Shown here piece by piece: positions 29,254 through 41,126 of a stretch of 64,000 bases of DNA. Within the stretch, counting starts at the first letter, position 1, and each line of letters starts with the position of its first letter. Position numbers and translations under genes: made by a program. The DNA is from Actinobacteria bacterium UBA959 (GTDB lineage Bacteria; Actinomycetota; Actinomycetes; S36-B12; UBA5976): assembly GCA_002293025.1 (NCBI GenBank), contig DBCL01000002.1, positions 62,110 through 126,109 on the forward strand, written 5' to 3'. The notes beneath the pieces were generated by a model, which saw only the letters and a program-made list of their open reading frames with translations, was not told the DNA's origin and did not search any database.

Positions 29254-31713
29254 TCAGTCACCCCAGCCAATTATGGCCAATGAAACATCCGCTGAGCCAG
29301 AATTGGCTAAAACTTGAAGACTTCGTAGTTCATCAATTGCTACAAAAGCCAAGCTAGTGCGTGGATTATTGTCTGGGATACCAATATTTGCAGTTAGTGG
29401 TCTTGTTGCCCCCCATACAAATACACCCTGAGCAGCGCTTCGCTTTCGAACTGTAACTGATACCAAAACTACTTTTGCTTGTGGTGGGATTGTTACTAAT
29501 TTTGATAGTGGTACTGAAACTATCTTGTCAGATTTTATAGTTGTATTTGTTAGTGCACTAATTGGTCTGATTGGCACAATACCATTCATGCCACCTTCTG
29601 GATTAGGTCCTAGAAACCAATTGCTATGTACTTTTAACTCAACTGCAGCATTTCCCTCATTAACAAAAGTGAGAGTTCTATTGCCACGGAGAGACAAAAC
29701 TGCATCTGCTGTTGAATTGTAATTAACAGCCAACTGCACTACATCTCCGCTAAAAACTAATACTCGGCCAGCACCTTTTGCGCTGACAGTTATTACGACC
29801 GATGCAGCCTCTGGGGCCTCACCCACCTCTGACTTTGGTAAAGCTAAAGATCGAGTTTCCCCAGGTTTAATTGGAGTCTTAACATCAAGTAATGCTGAAG
29901 AATTAAGCCTAATCGTTGATCTTGGAGTATTCGCTAATGTTTGTGGAGGATTAGCGAAGTAACCAATCACATCAAGGGCGACTTCAGCTGCTCCAGTTGC
30001 AACCGCAACTGAAATTGCTCCATCTGTTCCAACCGGAACAATAGTTTCGGCGCTGGCTGAACCATTCATGTTTACTGGCACTGTTGCAATATTTGGTCTG
30101 GTAGTACCTCTGGCATAAACTGACAAACTAGATGGAGCATTGCTATTAGAAACAGTGGCTCGAACTAACACTGCTGCAACACCCGTGCTTGGTAATCCTG
30201 GGATTAATACTGGAGTAGCTGGCGGCAATGGGGTCACTAGTGGTGGAAGCAATGCGGTGTCTTCAGCCTCCAATACCACTTCAATTGGCTTCATAATTGG
30301 AATTGCTAAGTACCTGGTGTCTAAAGTGCTTCGCCTACCACCTAACCGACAAGGCTGGCTAACGCCAAGTCCAGTTTTTGTATCCAAGATTCGAATTGGA
30401 GTAATCGCAGTCAACTGCTGTGGGTCAATAACTGCAGTAGGCGCAATCGCACTTGGCGACTCCTCGCAGACAGCAAGTGTTTGAGGATTTGGATTCCAAT
30501 AAGAAGTTAACCCAGCAGCCCCATCCCAGGTCATGGACATGTGGACATGATCTCTATGGCAGTAATTGTCATAACTTGAAGACTTCTTTTGTGGATCTGT
30601 AGTGCAACCACCTATATCGCGCCAACCTTCATCGGCTCGATAGATCCCCCAGATGCGACCATCCCACAGCACATACATGACACCCATTCGACGAGCATTT
30701 GCTCCAGGGCGGCCGTCTGCACCTGGTGCAATTAACCAAGAAAGAAATGATTCAACTTTGGCTCGTTGTTCAAGATTTCGCCAGTGATACATCCAATCAA
30801 GTGCTCTGCCTTCTTTGTGTTCACTGGTCCCACCATTTGCGCAGTCTCGATAGATACCAATAACAGTTTCACCATAAACTTCTTTAAGTAGGGCTCTTAG
30901 TCTGTCTGCACCAATTTTTGGGCTTGGATCACAGATGACTTGTGACTGATATTCACCAGCTGCATCAAAAGCAACGGTGTCTGCAATTGGGTTGGGAGTC
31001 TTGATAGTTGGTGCCACCACTGGAGGAGTTTCTGGCTGCGGAATCACGCCCGGATCAGTTGTAGGTAGTGGCTCTTCATTTGTAGGCTCAACTACTGGGC
31101 TAGTGGGCAACTCTGCCAATTTAGCAGAAGTAGAAATACCGAGCGCGGCCCATAACTCAGGTGTAACTACACCTGTGACCTTAAGTCCTGATGTTTTTTG
31201 TGCAGTTTCAACCGCTGCTTTTGTTTTAGTAAAGAACCCACCAGTTACTGGAGTCACACCTAATAGAACTTGTAATCTCTTAACATTCTCATTTTTGTCT
31301 TCAAACTTCAATGTTGGCAAAGTTTTGTCGATAACAACTGTTTCAGCAGGCGTTGCTGGAACATCTATTACTTTAGTTGGAACTTTCTGTAACTCTTTTG
31401 TTGAGTTAATTCCTAATGCTGACCATGTTTTTTGATCAACGATCCCAGAAGTTTTTAACTTACTTTTCTTTTGTAGGTCTATTACTGCATTCTTCGTTTT
31501 ATTGAAAAATCCACCCGAAATTGGGTTAACCCCTAGTAATACTTGTAACCGCTTAACAGCTGCGTTTTTGTCTCCATACTTAAGCTGCGGCAAAGCACTG
31601 ACTTGTGATGACTTGGTTTCATTGGCCGCTGCTGGCAGAGCTCCACTTATTGGGAGCAGCAAACTACTCACCATAAGAACTACTACTGCAGCCCGGATCT
31701 GGGGAAAGGGCAT
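29254..31713 (-). CDS. Secreted multidomain peptidoglycan-binding protein with M15-like domain
   Basis: 819 residues. An N-terminal signal peptide is followed by two peptidoglycan-binding repeats (about 40-100 and 125-185; each has LQVLLGVxPxxGGFFxKTK). After a Pro/Thr-rich linker comes a domain at about 250-400 with SEHKEGRALDW near residue 299 and HRDHVHMS near 387-391. This His...Asp...His-x-His pattern is like zinc D,D-carboxypeptidases of the M15/VanY group. The C-terminal half carries Ig-like repeats with ITPIRILDTKTG and ALDVIGYF, a module I associate with large actinobacterial surface proteins. Likely a wall-anchored hydrolase or adhesin; the exact role is open. Confidence 0.75.
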   Translation of the reverse strand: MPFPQIRAAVVVLMVSSLLLPISGALPAAANETKSSQVSALPQLKYGDKNAAVKRLQVLLGVNPISGGFFNKTKNAVIDLQKKSKLKTSGIVDQKTWSALGINSTKELQKVPTKVIDVPATPAETVVIDKTLPTLKFEDKNENVKRLQVLLGVTPVTGGFFTKTKAAVETAQKTSGLKVTGVVTPELWAALGISTSAKLAELPTSPVVEPTNEEPLPTTDPGVIPQPETPPVVAPTIKTPNPIADTVAFDAAGEYQSQVICDPSPKIGADRLRALLKEVYGETVIGIYRDCANGGTSEHKEGRALDWMYHWRNLEQRAKVESFLSWLIAPGADGRPGANARRMGVMYVLWDGRIWGIYRADEGWRDIGGCTTDPQKKSSSYDNYCHRDHVHMSMTWDGAAGLTSYWNPNPQTLAVCEESPSAIAPTAVIDPQQLTAITPIRILDTKTGLGVSQPCRLGGRRSTLDTRYLAIPIMKPIEVVLEAEDTALLPPLVTPLPPATPVLIPGLPSTGVAAVLVRATVSNSNAPSSLSVYARGTTRPNIATVPVNMNGSASAETIVPVGTDGAISVAVATGAAEVALDVIGYFANPPQTLANTPRSTIRLNSSALLDVKTPIKPGETRSLALPKSEVGEAPEAASVVITVSAKGAGRVLVFSGDVVQLAVNYNSTADAVLSLRGNRTLTFVNEGNAAVELKVHSNWFLGPNPEGGMNGIVPIRPISALTNTTIKSDKIVSVPLSKLVTIPPQAKVVLVSVTVRKRSAAQGVFVWGATRPLTANIGIPDNNPRTSLAFVAIDELRSLQVLANSGSADVSLAIIGWGD

Positions 31714-31753
31714 GGGTTAACTTTCCCATGAGAATTAGATTTTCGCCTCAAAT

Positions 31754-31788
31754 CTGACACAATGTCGTATGAAAACTAGAAAATCTAG
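31754..31788 (+). promoter_or_regulatory. Possible promoter and palindrome upstream of PIG-L gene
   Basis: CTGACA (31754-31759), 17-nt spacer, TAGAAA (31777-31782). The palindrome CTAGA-AAA-TCTAG (31776-31788) overlaps the -10 box and may be an operator. The region also separates the divergent secreted protein gene. Confidence 0.35.
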
Positions 31789-31814
31789 AGAAATTCTAAG
31801 AGTTGGAGCAATTA

Positions 31815-32525
31815 ATGTTCGAATTACCTAAGCAGGCCCTAGTAGTTACTGCTCACCCAGACGATATTGATTTTGGTGGTGGGGGAACTGTTGCGTGGCT
31901 TAGGTCACAAGGAGTAGGTGTTTCTTATTGCATCTGCACTGATGGAAACCAAGGTGGTGAAGACCCATCAGTTAGTCGTGATGAGATGCGCAAAATTCGC
32001 AGATCCGAACAAATTGCAGCTGGTGCAATTTTAGGCGTTACTGATGTTTCTTTTTTAGGTTTTGATGATGGTAAGTTGTTTCCAACACTCGAATTGCGTA
32101 AAGCAATTGTGCAAGAAATTAGAAGAGTTAAGCCTGACGTTGTTATCACCCAGTCTCCAGAAAGAAACTGGAACCGTATTTACTCTGCACACCCTGACCA
32201 TCTAGCAGCAGGAGAGGGTGCAGTACAAGCTGTTTACCCAGATGCAAGAAATATGTTTGCTTTCCCAGAATTATTAGAAGCTGGATTTGAGCCTTGGACA
32301 GTGAGTGAGTTGTGGCTAATGGCACATGCCACTCCTAATCACTTTGTGGACATCACCGACTATCTACCTAAAAAACTCGCAGCACTTAAGGCCCATGCTT
32401 CTCAAACAAATCAAATCGCAGATTTAGAAGAGCGAATCACAAATTGGGGCACATTAGTTGCCGAACAATCAGAACTTGGATCAGGGAAGCTTGCTGAAGG
32501 TTTTTTCGTAGTCTCTACTTTGTAG
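31815..32525 (+). CDS. PIG-L/LmbE-family deacetylase
   Basis: 236 residues from ATG 31815, chosen over the in-frame TTG 31803 because GGAG (31805-31808) lies 6 nt before the ATG. AHPDD at 13-17 (His14, Asp17) and HPDH at 126-129 (His129) are the zinc site of the N-acetylglucosaminyl deacetylase fold. Family members deacetylate GlcNAc conjugates, including the mycothiol precursor (MshB) and mycothiol conjugates (Mca), but I see no feature that settles the substrate. Ends flush against the convergent membrane-protein gene with no gap. Confidence 0.85.
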   Translation: MFELPKQALVVTAHPDDIDFGGGGTVAWLRSQGVGVSYCICTDGNQGGEDPSVSRDEMRKIRRSEQIAAGAILGVTDVSFLGFDDGKLFPTLELRKAIVQEIRRVKPDVVITQSPERNWNRIYSAHPDHLAAGEGAVQAVYPDARNMFAFPELLEAGFEPWTVSELWLMAHATPNHFVDITDYLPKKLAALKAHASQTNQIADLEERITNWGTLVAEQSELGSGKLAEGFFVVSTL

Positions 32526-32897
32526 TTACCAGAAAACGGCAATTACAATATTGGCTAGTGTTAGTAGGCCAATGGACAGCCAGGTACCTGAATCAACAGC
32601 AGGCTTCTTGCGGTTATGAAAAGCCAAAATGAGAATCACGATAATGAGTAAAGTTTTGACTAATACTTTGGCATTGTCAGGTAGCGGCCAAGCATTTGGG
32701 TCTTGATCGTGTAATGGGTAGCGAACTCCTACCAGGCCAATTCCTGCAACAAATGTTAGTAATGCGCCATGCAGCATGCCTGCTTGTATTTTGCGCTCAC
32801 GCACTCGAGACTGACTGAGAAATCCACCAAACAGGGCTGCGAAACCAATAAAGTGTAAAACTAAGAGTGAATTACGAACAATTTCTAATGTACTCAT
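32526..32897 (-). CDS. Small four-helix membrane protein of unknown function
   Basis: 123 residues with hydrophobic segments at about 8-26, 41-58, 79-93 and 105-122, and a short Arg/Lys-rich loop SRVRERKIQ between helices 1 and 2. It follows guaA by 12 nt on the same strand and so is probably the last gene of the guaB-guaB3-guaA transcript. Similar small membrane genes occur near guaA in other actinobacteria, as far as I recall. No function recognised. Confidence 0.7.
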   Translation of the reverse strand: MSTLEIVRNSLLVLHFIGFAALFGGFLSQSRVRERKIQAGMLHGALLTFVAGIGLVGVRYPLHDQDPNAWPLPDNAKVLVKTLLIIVILILAFHNRKKPAVDSGTWLSIGLLTLANIVIAVFW

Positions 32898-32909
32898 GTT
32901 GCCCCCTGG

Positions 32910-34472
32910 TTATTCCCACTCAATTGTGCCTGGTGGCTTACTAGTAACGTCCAGTACGACACGGTTCACCTCAGGGACTTCATTCGTGATTCGAGATGAG
33001 ATCTTTGCAATTAGCTCGTATGGCAATCTCGACCAGTCTGCAGTCATGGCATCTTCACTAGACACTGGTCGAAGGACAATTGGGTGTCCATAAGTTCTGC
33101 CGTCACCTTGAACGCCAACACTGCGCACGTCTGCGAGCAGAACTACCGGAAACTGCCAAACAGAGTCATTTAATCCAGACTTTTCCAATTCAAGTCTCGC
33201 AATTGCGTCAGCTGCTCTGAGAATGTCTAATCGACTTTGATCAACTGCACCAACGATTCTGATTGCTAAGCCAGGACCTGGGAATGGATGTCGACCAACA
33301 ATTGATTCTGGAAGTCCCAAACTGCGCCCTACGGTGCGTACCTCATCCTTAAATAAGGTCCGCAACGGTTCTACTAACTCAAACTTCAAATCATCTGGTA
33401 AGCCACCAACATTGTGATGACTCTTAATTGTGGCCGTAGATGATCCGCCACCTGATTCAACAACGTCAGGATACAAAGTTCCTTGGACCAAGAATTTAAC
33501 CTCACCAGAGCTTTTTGTTACCAAGTTTTTTGCAGATTCCTCAAAAACTCGGATGAATTGTGCTCCAATAATTTTTCGTTTCTGCTCAGGATCTGAAATT
33601 CCCTCAAGTGCCTTGAGGAATCTATCTCTCGCATCAACTACAACTAACTTTGTTCCAGTCGCATTAACAAAATCCTGTTCAACTTGTTCGCGCTCTCCAG
33701 TTCTAAGTAACCCGTGGTCTACAAAAACAGCAGTTAGTTGATCCCCGATGGCTTTTTGTACAATGGCAGCAGCGACCGCAGAGTCCACTCCCCCAGAGAG
33801 CCCGCAAATTGCTAATCCGGTACCAACCTGGTTTCGAACACCCAGCACTGCATCATCCAAGATTTGATCGGTTGTCCAATTTGGCTGCAAACCTGCAATC
33901 TCAAATAAGAATCTAGAAAGCACTTCATTGCCATACTTAGAATGAATTACCTCTGGGTGATACTGCACGCCAGCCAGCCTTCTAGGCCTATTTTCGAAAC
34001 TTGCTATCCGACATGAAGCGGTACTTGCTGTGATGTCGAAGCCAGCAGGTGCCTTTGTTACTGAATCACCGTGAGACATCCACACTTGAAACTTGCTGCT
34101 TAATCCTGAAAAGAGTGAACTTTCAGAGTTGATTGTTAGTTCTGTTGAGCCATACTCACGAATACCAGTCTTACCAACTTCCCCGCCCAATTTCTGAGCC
34201 ATGTATTGAAATCCATAGCAAATTCCAAATATTGGAACATCCGAAGCAAACAAATCCCCACCAACAACTGGTGCTTTGTCTTCATAGACACTTGCCGGGC
34301 CACCACTTAATAAAATAGCGGATGGTTGTTTGGCCAGTATTTCGGCAGCCGTTAAGTGGTGGCTAACGATTTCAGAATATAAACCGAGCTCACGAACTCG
34401 ACGCGCAATTAATTGTGCATATTGGGCACCAAAATCAACAACTAGCACTGGTTTAGGTAGATCGGCTTTCAA
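32910..34472 (-). CDS. guaA: GMP synthase (glutamine-hydrolysing)
   Basis: Converts XMP to GMP. The 520-residue protein has an N-terminal class I glutamine amidotransferase domain ([28 protein letters not shown], nucleophile Cys in [18 protein letters not shown] with the His), an ATP-pyrophosphatase domain with [14 protein letters not shown], and a C-terminal dimerisation domain ending in PPGTIEWE. The third gene of a guaB, guaB3, guaA run with gaps of about 10 nt. Confidence 0.96.
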   Translation of the reverse strand: MKADLPKPVLVVDFGAQYAQLIARRVRELGLYSEIVSHHLTAAEILAKQPSAILLSGGPASVYEDKAPVVGGDLFASDVPIFGICYGFQYMAQKLGGEVGKTGIREYGSTELTINSESSLFSGLSSKFQVWMSHGDSVTKAPAGFDITASTASCRIASFENRPRRLAGVQYHPEVIHSKYGNEVLSRFLFEIAGLQPNWTTDQILDDAVLGVRNQVGTGLAICGLSGGVDSAVAAAIVQKAIGDQLTAVFVDHGLLRTGEREQVEQDFVNATGTKLVVVDARDRFLKALEGISDPEQKRKIIGAQFIRVFEESAKNLVTKSSGEVKFLVQGTLYPDVVESGGGSSTATIKSHHNVGGLPDDLKFELVEPLRTLFKDEVRTVGRSLGLPESIVGRHPFPGPGLAIRIVGAVDQSRLDILRAADAIARLELEKSGLNDSVWQFPVVLLADVRSVGVQGDGRTYGHPIVLRPVSSEDAMTADWSRLPYELIAKISSRITNEVPEVNRVVLDVTSKPPGTIEWE

Positions 34473-34483
34473 GTCAATTCCAA

Positions 34484-35593
34484 CTATTGACTAACAACGA
34501 TTTCAACGCGCTGCAGTTCCTTAATATCAGAATAGCCACAGGTGGCCATACTGCGTCTTAAAGCCCCGATTGCATTCATAGAACCGTTGGCTGAAATTGC
34601 TGGACCCTGCAAAATTTCTGAAAAACTACCAACAGAATCAACATGAATTGTGCTGGCTCTAGGAAGAGTTGGATGTCCACCCTCAACGCCCCAGTGATAA
34701 CCCCGCCCTGGCGCTTCTGTGGCTTTAGCCAGCATCGAGCCCACCATTACTGCATCAGCACCACATGCGATGGCCTTAGCAATATCTCCAGTTGAGTGAA
34801 CCCCACCATCAGAAATAACTTGGGTGTATCTGCCACCAGATTCGTCTAAGTAATCCCTGCGCGCTGCTGCAACATCTGCCACAGCAGTGGCCATTGGCAC
34901 CTTCACCCCTAGAACTGATTTTGTAGTGCCGCTAGACCCGCCACCAAATCCAACTAAAACTCCAGCAGCACCTGCACGCATTAGGTGCAAAGCTGCTTGA
35001 TACGTTGCACACCCGCCAACAATTACTGGGACTTCTAGTTCATAAATAAACTTCTTTAAATTAAGTGGTTCGCCAATTGTGGCCACATGTTCAGCGCTAA
35101 CAGTTGAGCCTCTAATGATGAATAGATCGACCCCTGCACCGATAACTTCTTTAAAATATTTTGCGGTTAGTCGCGGAGATAGTGCTCCAGCAGTAACTAT
35201 TCCAGCAGAACGAAGTTGCTTTACTCTCTCGACAAGTAGTTGTGGGATTATTTCGGCAGCATACGCCTCTTGGAGCACTTGAGTAACCTGATCTGGACTT
35301 GCCTTCGAAATTTTCTCTAAAACTTTCTCAGGATTTTCGTGTCTAGTCCAAAGTCCTTCAAGATTCAAAACTGCAAGCCCACCTAATTTGCTTAAACTTA
35401 TTGCTGTCTCTGGAGACACAACTGAATCGTTAGGGGCCGCAATAACTGGATGAGCGAAATCAAAAGCATCTATCCGCCAATTGGTAGAAACCTCTTCAGG
35501 ATCACGTGTGCGGCGACTTGGAACTAGCGCAATTTGATCAAAGTCAAAGGCTTCTCGGGCACGTTTCCCACGACCAATTTCTATTTCTGTCAC
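34484..35593 (-). CDS. guaB3: GuaB3 family IMP-dehydrogenase-related protein
   Basis: 369-residue TIM barrel without CBS domains, paralogous to Gua[29 protein letters not shown] at the N-terminus (quoted in two halves around AREAFD) and [20 protein letters not shown] are typical of actinobacterial GuaB3. In the loop where GuaB has its catalytic Cys (GSICTTR), this protein reads GGGSSGTTK, so no Cys is present. It may lack classical IMP dehydrogenase activity. It lies between guaB and guaA in one transcription unit. Confidence 0.88.
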   Translation of the reverse strand: MTEIEIGRGKRAREAFDFDQIALVPSRRTRDPEEVSTNWRIDAFDFAHPVIAAPNDSVVSPETAISLSKLGGLAVLNLEGLWTRHENPEKVLEKISKASPDQVTQVLQEAYAAEIIPQLLVERVKQLRSAGIVTAGALSPRLTAKYFKEVIGAGVDLFIIRGSTVSAEHVATIGEPLNLKKFIYELEVPVIVGGCATYQAALHLMRAGAAGVLVGFGGGSSGTTKSVLGVKVPMATAVADVAAARRDYLDESGGRYTQVISDGGVHSTGDIAKAIACGADAVMVGSMLAKATEAPGRGYHWGVEGGHPTLPRASTIHVDSVGSFSEILQGPAISANGSMNAIGALRRSMATCGYSDIKELQRVEIVVSQ

Positions 35594-35601
35594 GAATCCT
35601 C

Positions 35602-37143
<1,542 letters not shown>

Positions 37144-37158
37144 TCAGAGATTACTTGC

Positions 37159-37824
37159 TCAAGGAACGCTCATGTCCAACAGCCCGTTGCGATAGGCCGC
37201 AAGTACCGCGGCTGAGCGGTTGTGCACCCCAAGCTTGAGAAAAAGTCGCTTGCAGTGTGTCTTGACTGTGTCCTCAGAAATATACAGGTCAGCTCCAATT
37301 TGGGCCTTGGTCTTACCTTCACAAAACCCTCGCAACATATCTTGCTCCCGGGGACTCAATGAAATCTGACTCTTAACTGGCTTTCGGCTTGGATGGATTC
37401 CAATTCCAGAGATTGCTGCATAAAGAGCCAGTAATTCATTATTTCGGATGTCTTGACGAATATATCCAGCTGCTCCTGCGTGAGCAGTTTGTGTAAGTAG
37501 ATTCTCAATTTCGTCTTCTGCCACCAAGGAGATGGTGGAACGCGCTTCAAGAATTACTAGAACTGTGACTTCAGGTGCGGCCAGCACAATATCACTAATT
37601 AAAGATGAAGGGTCTTTGGTTTGTTCGTTTACCTCTACCAACACTAAATCAAATTGTGTTTGGGAAGCCACTTTTATTAAATCATCTACATCAGCAAATT
37701 TTAGAACCCTCTCAACACCTATTAGCTTTGCAAGTCTTCCTCGTAAGTGATCGATAAACTTTTCATTAGAGTGACAAATTGCAATAGTTTTAATTTCAAC
37801 TGATTTAATCTTTGTATGAGACAT
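37159..37824 (-). CDS. LuxR-family regulator with degenerate receiver, BldM-like
   Basis: 221 residues. N-terminal receiver-like domain (about 10-135) lacks the acidic pair at the first strand (TIAICHSNEK). It has Glu64 where the phospho-accepting Asp is expected (FDLVLVEVN) and Arg-Gln in place of the conserved Lys (GYIRQD), so normal phosphorylation is unlikely. The C-terminal GerE/LuxR helix-turn-helix is intact: LSPREQDMLRGFCEGKTKAQ, then ISEDTVKTHCKRLFLKLGV. BldM of Streptomyces has the same atypical receiver and also lies near guaB, which makes it the best candidate relative. Targets unknown. Confidence 0.82.
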   Translation of the reverse strand: MSHTKIKSVEIKTIAICHSNEKFIDHLRGRLAKLIGVERVLKFADVDDLIKVASQTQFDLVLVEVNEQTKDPSSLISDIVLAAPEVTVLVILEARSTISLVAEDEIENLLTQTAHAGAAGYIRQDIRNNELLALYAAISGIGIHPSRKPVKSQISLSPREQDMLRGFCEGKTKAQIGADLYISEDTVKTHCKRLFLKLGVHNRSAAVLAAYRNGLLDMSVP

Positions 37825-37895
37825 ATCTACAACTCAAACTTGAGTGCTGCCTGAAACTATTTAATACCCAAACCTAAATAAATGCAAATTCTGAA

Positions 37896-38843
37896 CTAGA
37901 ACCCAACTGCTGTCGAAATCTTAGTTAATGCATCAGTCATGTCTTGGGTTCGAACAACTCTTGCCGGTAAATCTGCTCGCCATCCTGGCCCTGCAGCAAT
38001 TACTAATGCAGTGGGGTGCGAAGCAAGCACCTCGACTACCTCGGAAGCTCCAGCAGAATCCTTCAATTGTGCCCAAACTAACACCACTGCTGGCCCAGTT
38101 CGCTTTGATGCAGCAAGTAGCGCGCTGGTTGGAACTCGCGGCCCTAACACTCGTGCGAGAATTCTGCGCTCAGCCAAAGCCGCAGACAAAACAAGTGTTC
38201 CCAAACTGTGAAGTTCTTCTGGAGCACAAGAGAGTAAAACTGCTCTGGAGTTAACTGGAGTTTTTAGTCTGGATGTCACCTCTTTGAAGCAGCCTTTAAG
38301 TGATTCTGTTAACAAATGTTCGAGCTCAATACCTTCACCTGTCATCTCCCACCGCTTACCAAGTCCAATCAACACGGGGGAAATAACTTGTTCCCAAGTC
38401 CAGATTGTTCCACGCTCCGCGATAGCTTCACTCACAATTTGGGTCATGCCGTTTGAATCCATCGATGTAGCAGCTCTGGCAAGTCCACGTGCAGTTGCTG
38501 TTGATCCTGGCAGAGGAACAACATTTCCACCACCAGCTGGTGCTGCAACATTCATCTGCAAGCCTGCCGACTCATTTCCCAGATGAGCACACCTTGCTGC
38601 TTCAGCAGGAGGCAGGCCCTGAATTACTAATCGACGCATGCGATCAAGAAGTGCGACATCTTCTGGTGTGTAGCGACGATGTCCGCCGCTGGTGCGATCA
38701 GTAGGAGTTATTCCATAACGGCGGTCCCAGGTGCGAAGTGTCGCTGGTGCTACTCCCAGCCTGCGGGCTACCGCAGCAACTGTGAGCGTAAAGCGGATCT
38801 CGGTGATCGACCCGTCTGAGTGAAATACGTCACCTTGACTCAT
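37896..38843 (-). CDS. MerR-family regulator with cobalamin-binding motifs, CarH-like
   Basis: 315 residues from ATG 38843 (a TTG two codons upstream is less likely). Residues 18-86 are a MerR winged helix (LTVAAVARRLGVAPATLRTW, RTSGGHRRYTPEDV). The rest resembles the light-sensing module of CarH: W165-x9-E175-H176 reproduces the Wx9EH motif that contacts adenosylcobalamin, and E210-L-H212-S-L-G215 reproduces ExHxxG, whose His ligates cobalt. In CarH, AdoB12 stabilises a DNA-bound tetramer in the dark and light breaks it. Residues 90-125 are a low-complexity Ala/Gly/Pro linker. Divergent from whiB3. Targets could be carotenoid genes or the shared intergenic region. Confidence 0.85.
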   Translation of the reverse strand: MSQGDVFHSDGSITEIRFTLTVAAVARRLGVAPATLRTWDRRYGITPTDRTSGGHRRYTPEDVALLDRMRRLVIQGLPPAEAARCAHLGNESAGLQMNVAAPAGGGNVVPLPGSTATARGLARAATSMDSNGMTQIVSEAIAERGTIWTWEQVISPVLIGLGKRWEMTGEGIELEHLLTESLKGCFKEVTSRLKTPVNSRAVLLSCAPEELHSLGTLVLSAALAERRILARVLGPRVPTSALLAASKRTGPAVVLVWAQLKDSAGASEVVEVLASHPTALVIAAGPGWRADLPARVVRTQDMTDALTKISTAVGF

Positions 38844-38917
38844 GCACAACTACCCATTTCTCGAGGGAAACCCACACTTTCCAAGCCTACCCCTCTTTCC
38901 CTGAATAAGTTTGCCAG

Positions 38918-38966
38918 AAACTTGCCAACTTCGAAAGTTGACTAACTTTTGAACAAGTTGTAAATT
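38918..38966 (+). promoter_or_regulatory. whiB3 promoter embedded in AACTT/AAGTT half-sites
   Basis: TTGACT (38938-38943), 17-nt spacer, TAAATT (38961-38966): a good primary-sigma promoter for whiB3, with a predicted short leader. Five pentamers overlap it: AACTT at 38919, 38927 and 38944, AAGTT at 38935 and 38955. CAACTT-CGA-AAGTTG (38926-38940) is a perfect inverted repeat that covers the -35 box. This arrangement looks like an operator for a repressor, with the adjacent CarH-like, BldM-like or WhiB proteins as candidates. Confidence 0.72.
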
Positions 38967-38987
38967 ACTCAACGAGAGGAGCCCCAA

Positions 38988-39290
38988 ATGGCTGATTTAA
39001 CCCGTCTTCCTGGTCCGAACGCTGATCTATGGGATTGGCAGTTACATGGCGCCTGTCGAGGCGAGGATCCAGAGATCTTCTTCCACCCTGAGGGCGAACG
39101 TGGCCCTTCACGAGTAGCCAGAGATAACGCTGCGAAAGCGATCTGCGCTACCTGTCCTGTTCTGCGGCAATGCGCAGCTCATGCCCTATCGGTTAAGGAG
39201 CCTTATGGGGTCTGGGGCGGCCTAACCGAAGAAGAGCGCGAAGCTCTTTACACCAGAGAACGAACTACGAATTATCAGTTAGTCGGATAA
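38988..39290 (+). CDS. whiB3: WhiB3-type iron-sulfur redox regulator
   Basis: 100-residue Wbl protein. Four cluster ligands Cys23, Cys53, Cys56 and Cys62 (C-x29-C-x2-C-x5-C), and GVWGG at 74-78 before a basic-poor tail. The N-terminus LPGPNADLWDWQL and FFHPEGERG match WhiB3 (Rv3416) better than WhiB1. Wbl proteins bind 4Fe-4S clusters, sense NO/O2, and act with the primary sigma factor. AGGAG (38977-38981) lies 6 nt before ATG. In Mycobacterium whiB3 is also followed by groEL-groES-tsaD. Confidence 0.93.
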   Translation: MADLTRLPGPNADLWDWQLHGACRGEDPEIFFHPEGERGPSRVARDNAAKAICATCPVLRQCAAHALSVKEPYGVWGGLTEEEREALYTRERTTNYQLVG

Positions 39291-39338
39291 AAGTCTTTCG
39301 GTGGCCGCGCCCCCACGTTTTATGCTGGCCGCCGATTT

Positions 39339-39358
39339 CAACGTGATTAGTCACGTTG
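39339..39358. repeat. Short perfect inverted repeat after whiB3
   Basis: CAACGTGA (39339-39346) TTAG TCACGTTG (39351-39358). It lies between the whiB3 stop and the terminator and has no U-tract. It may stabilise the 3' end of the whiB3 mRNA or be a protein-binding site. Confidence 0.4.
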
Positions 39359-39368
39359 ACTCTCCAAG

Positions 39369-39403
39369 AGAAAAGGCCTGCGAGTATCTCGCAGGCCTTT
39401 TCT
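39369..39403. terminator. Bidirectional terminator between whiB3 and groEL
   Basis: 16-bp stem AGAAAAGGCCTGCGAG (39369-39384) / CTCGCAGGCCTTTTCT (39388-39403) with loop TAT, followed on the + strand by TTATTT and on the minus strand preceded by A-rich pairing that ends in CTTTTCT. It separates convergent whiB3 and groEL. Confidence 0.9.
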
Positions 39404-39419
39404 TTATTTGAATATTTCT

Positions 39420-41126
<1,707 letters not shown>

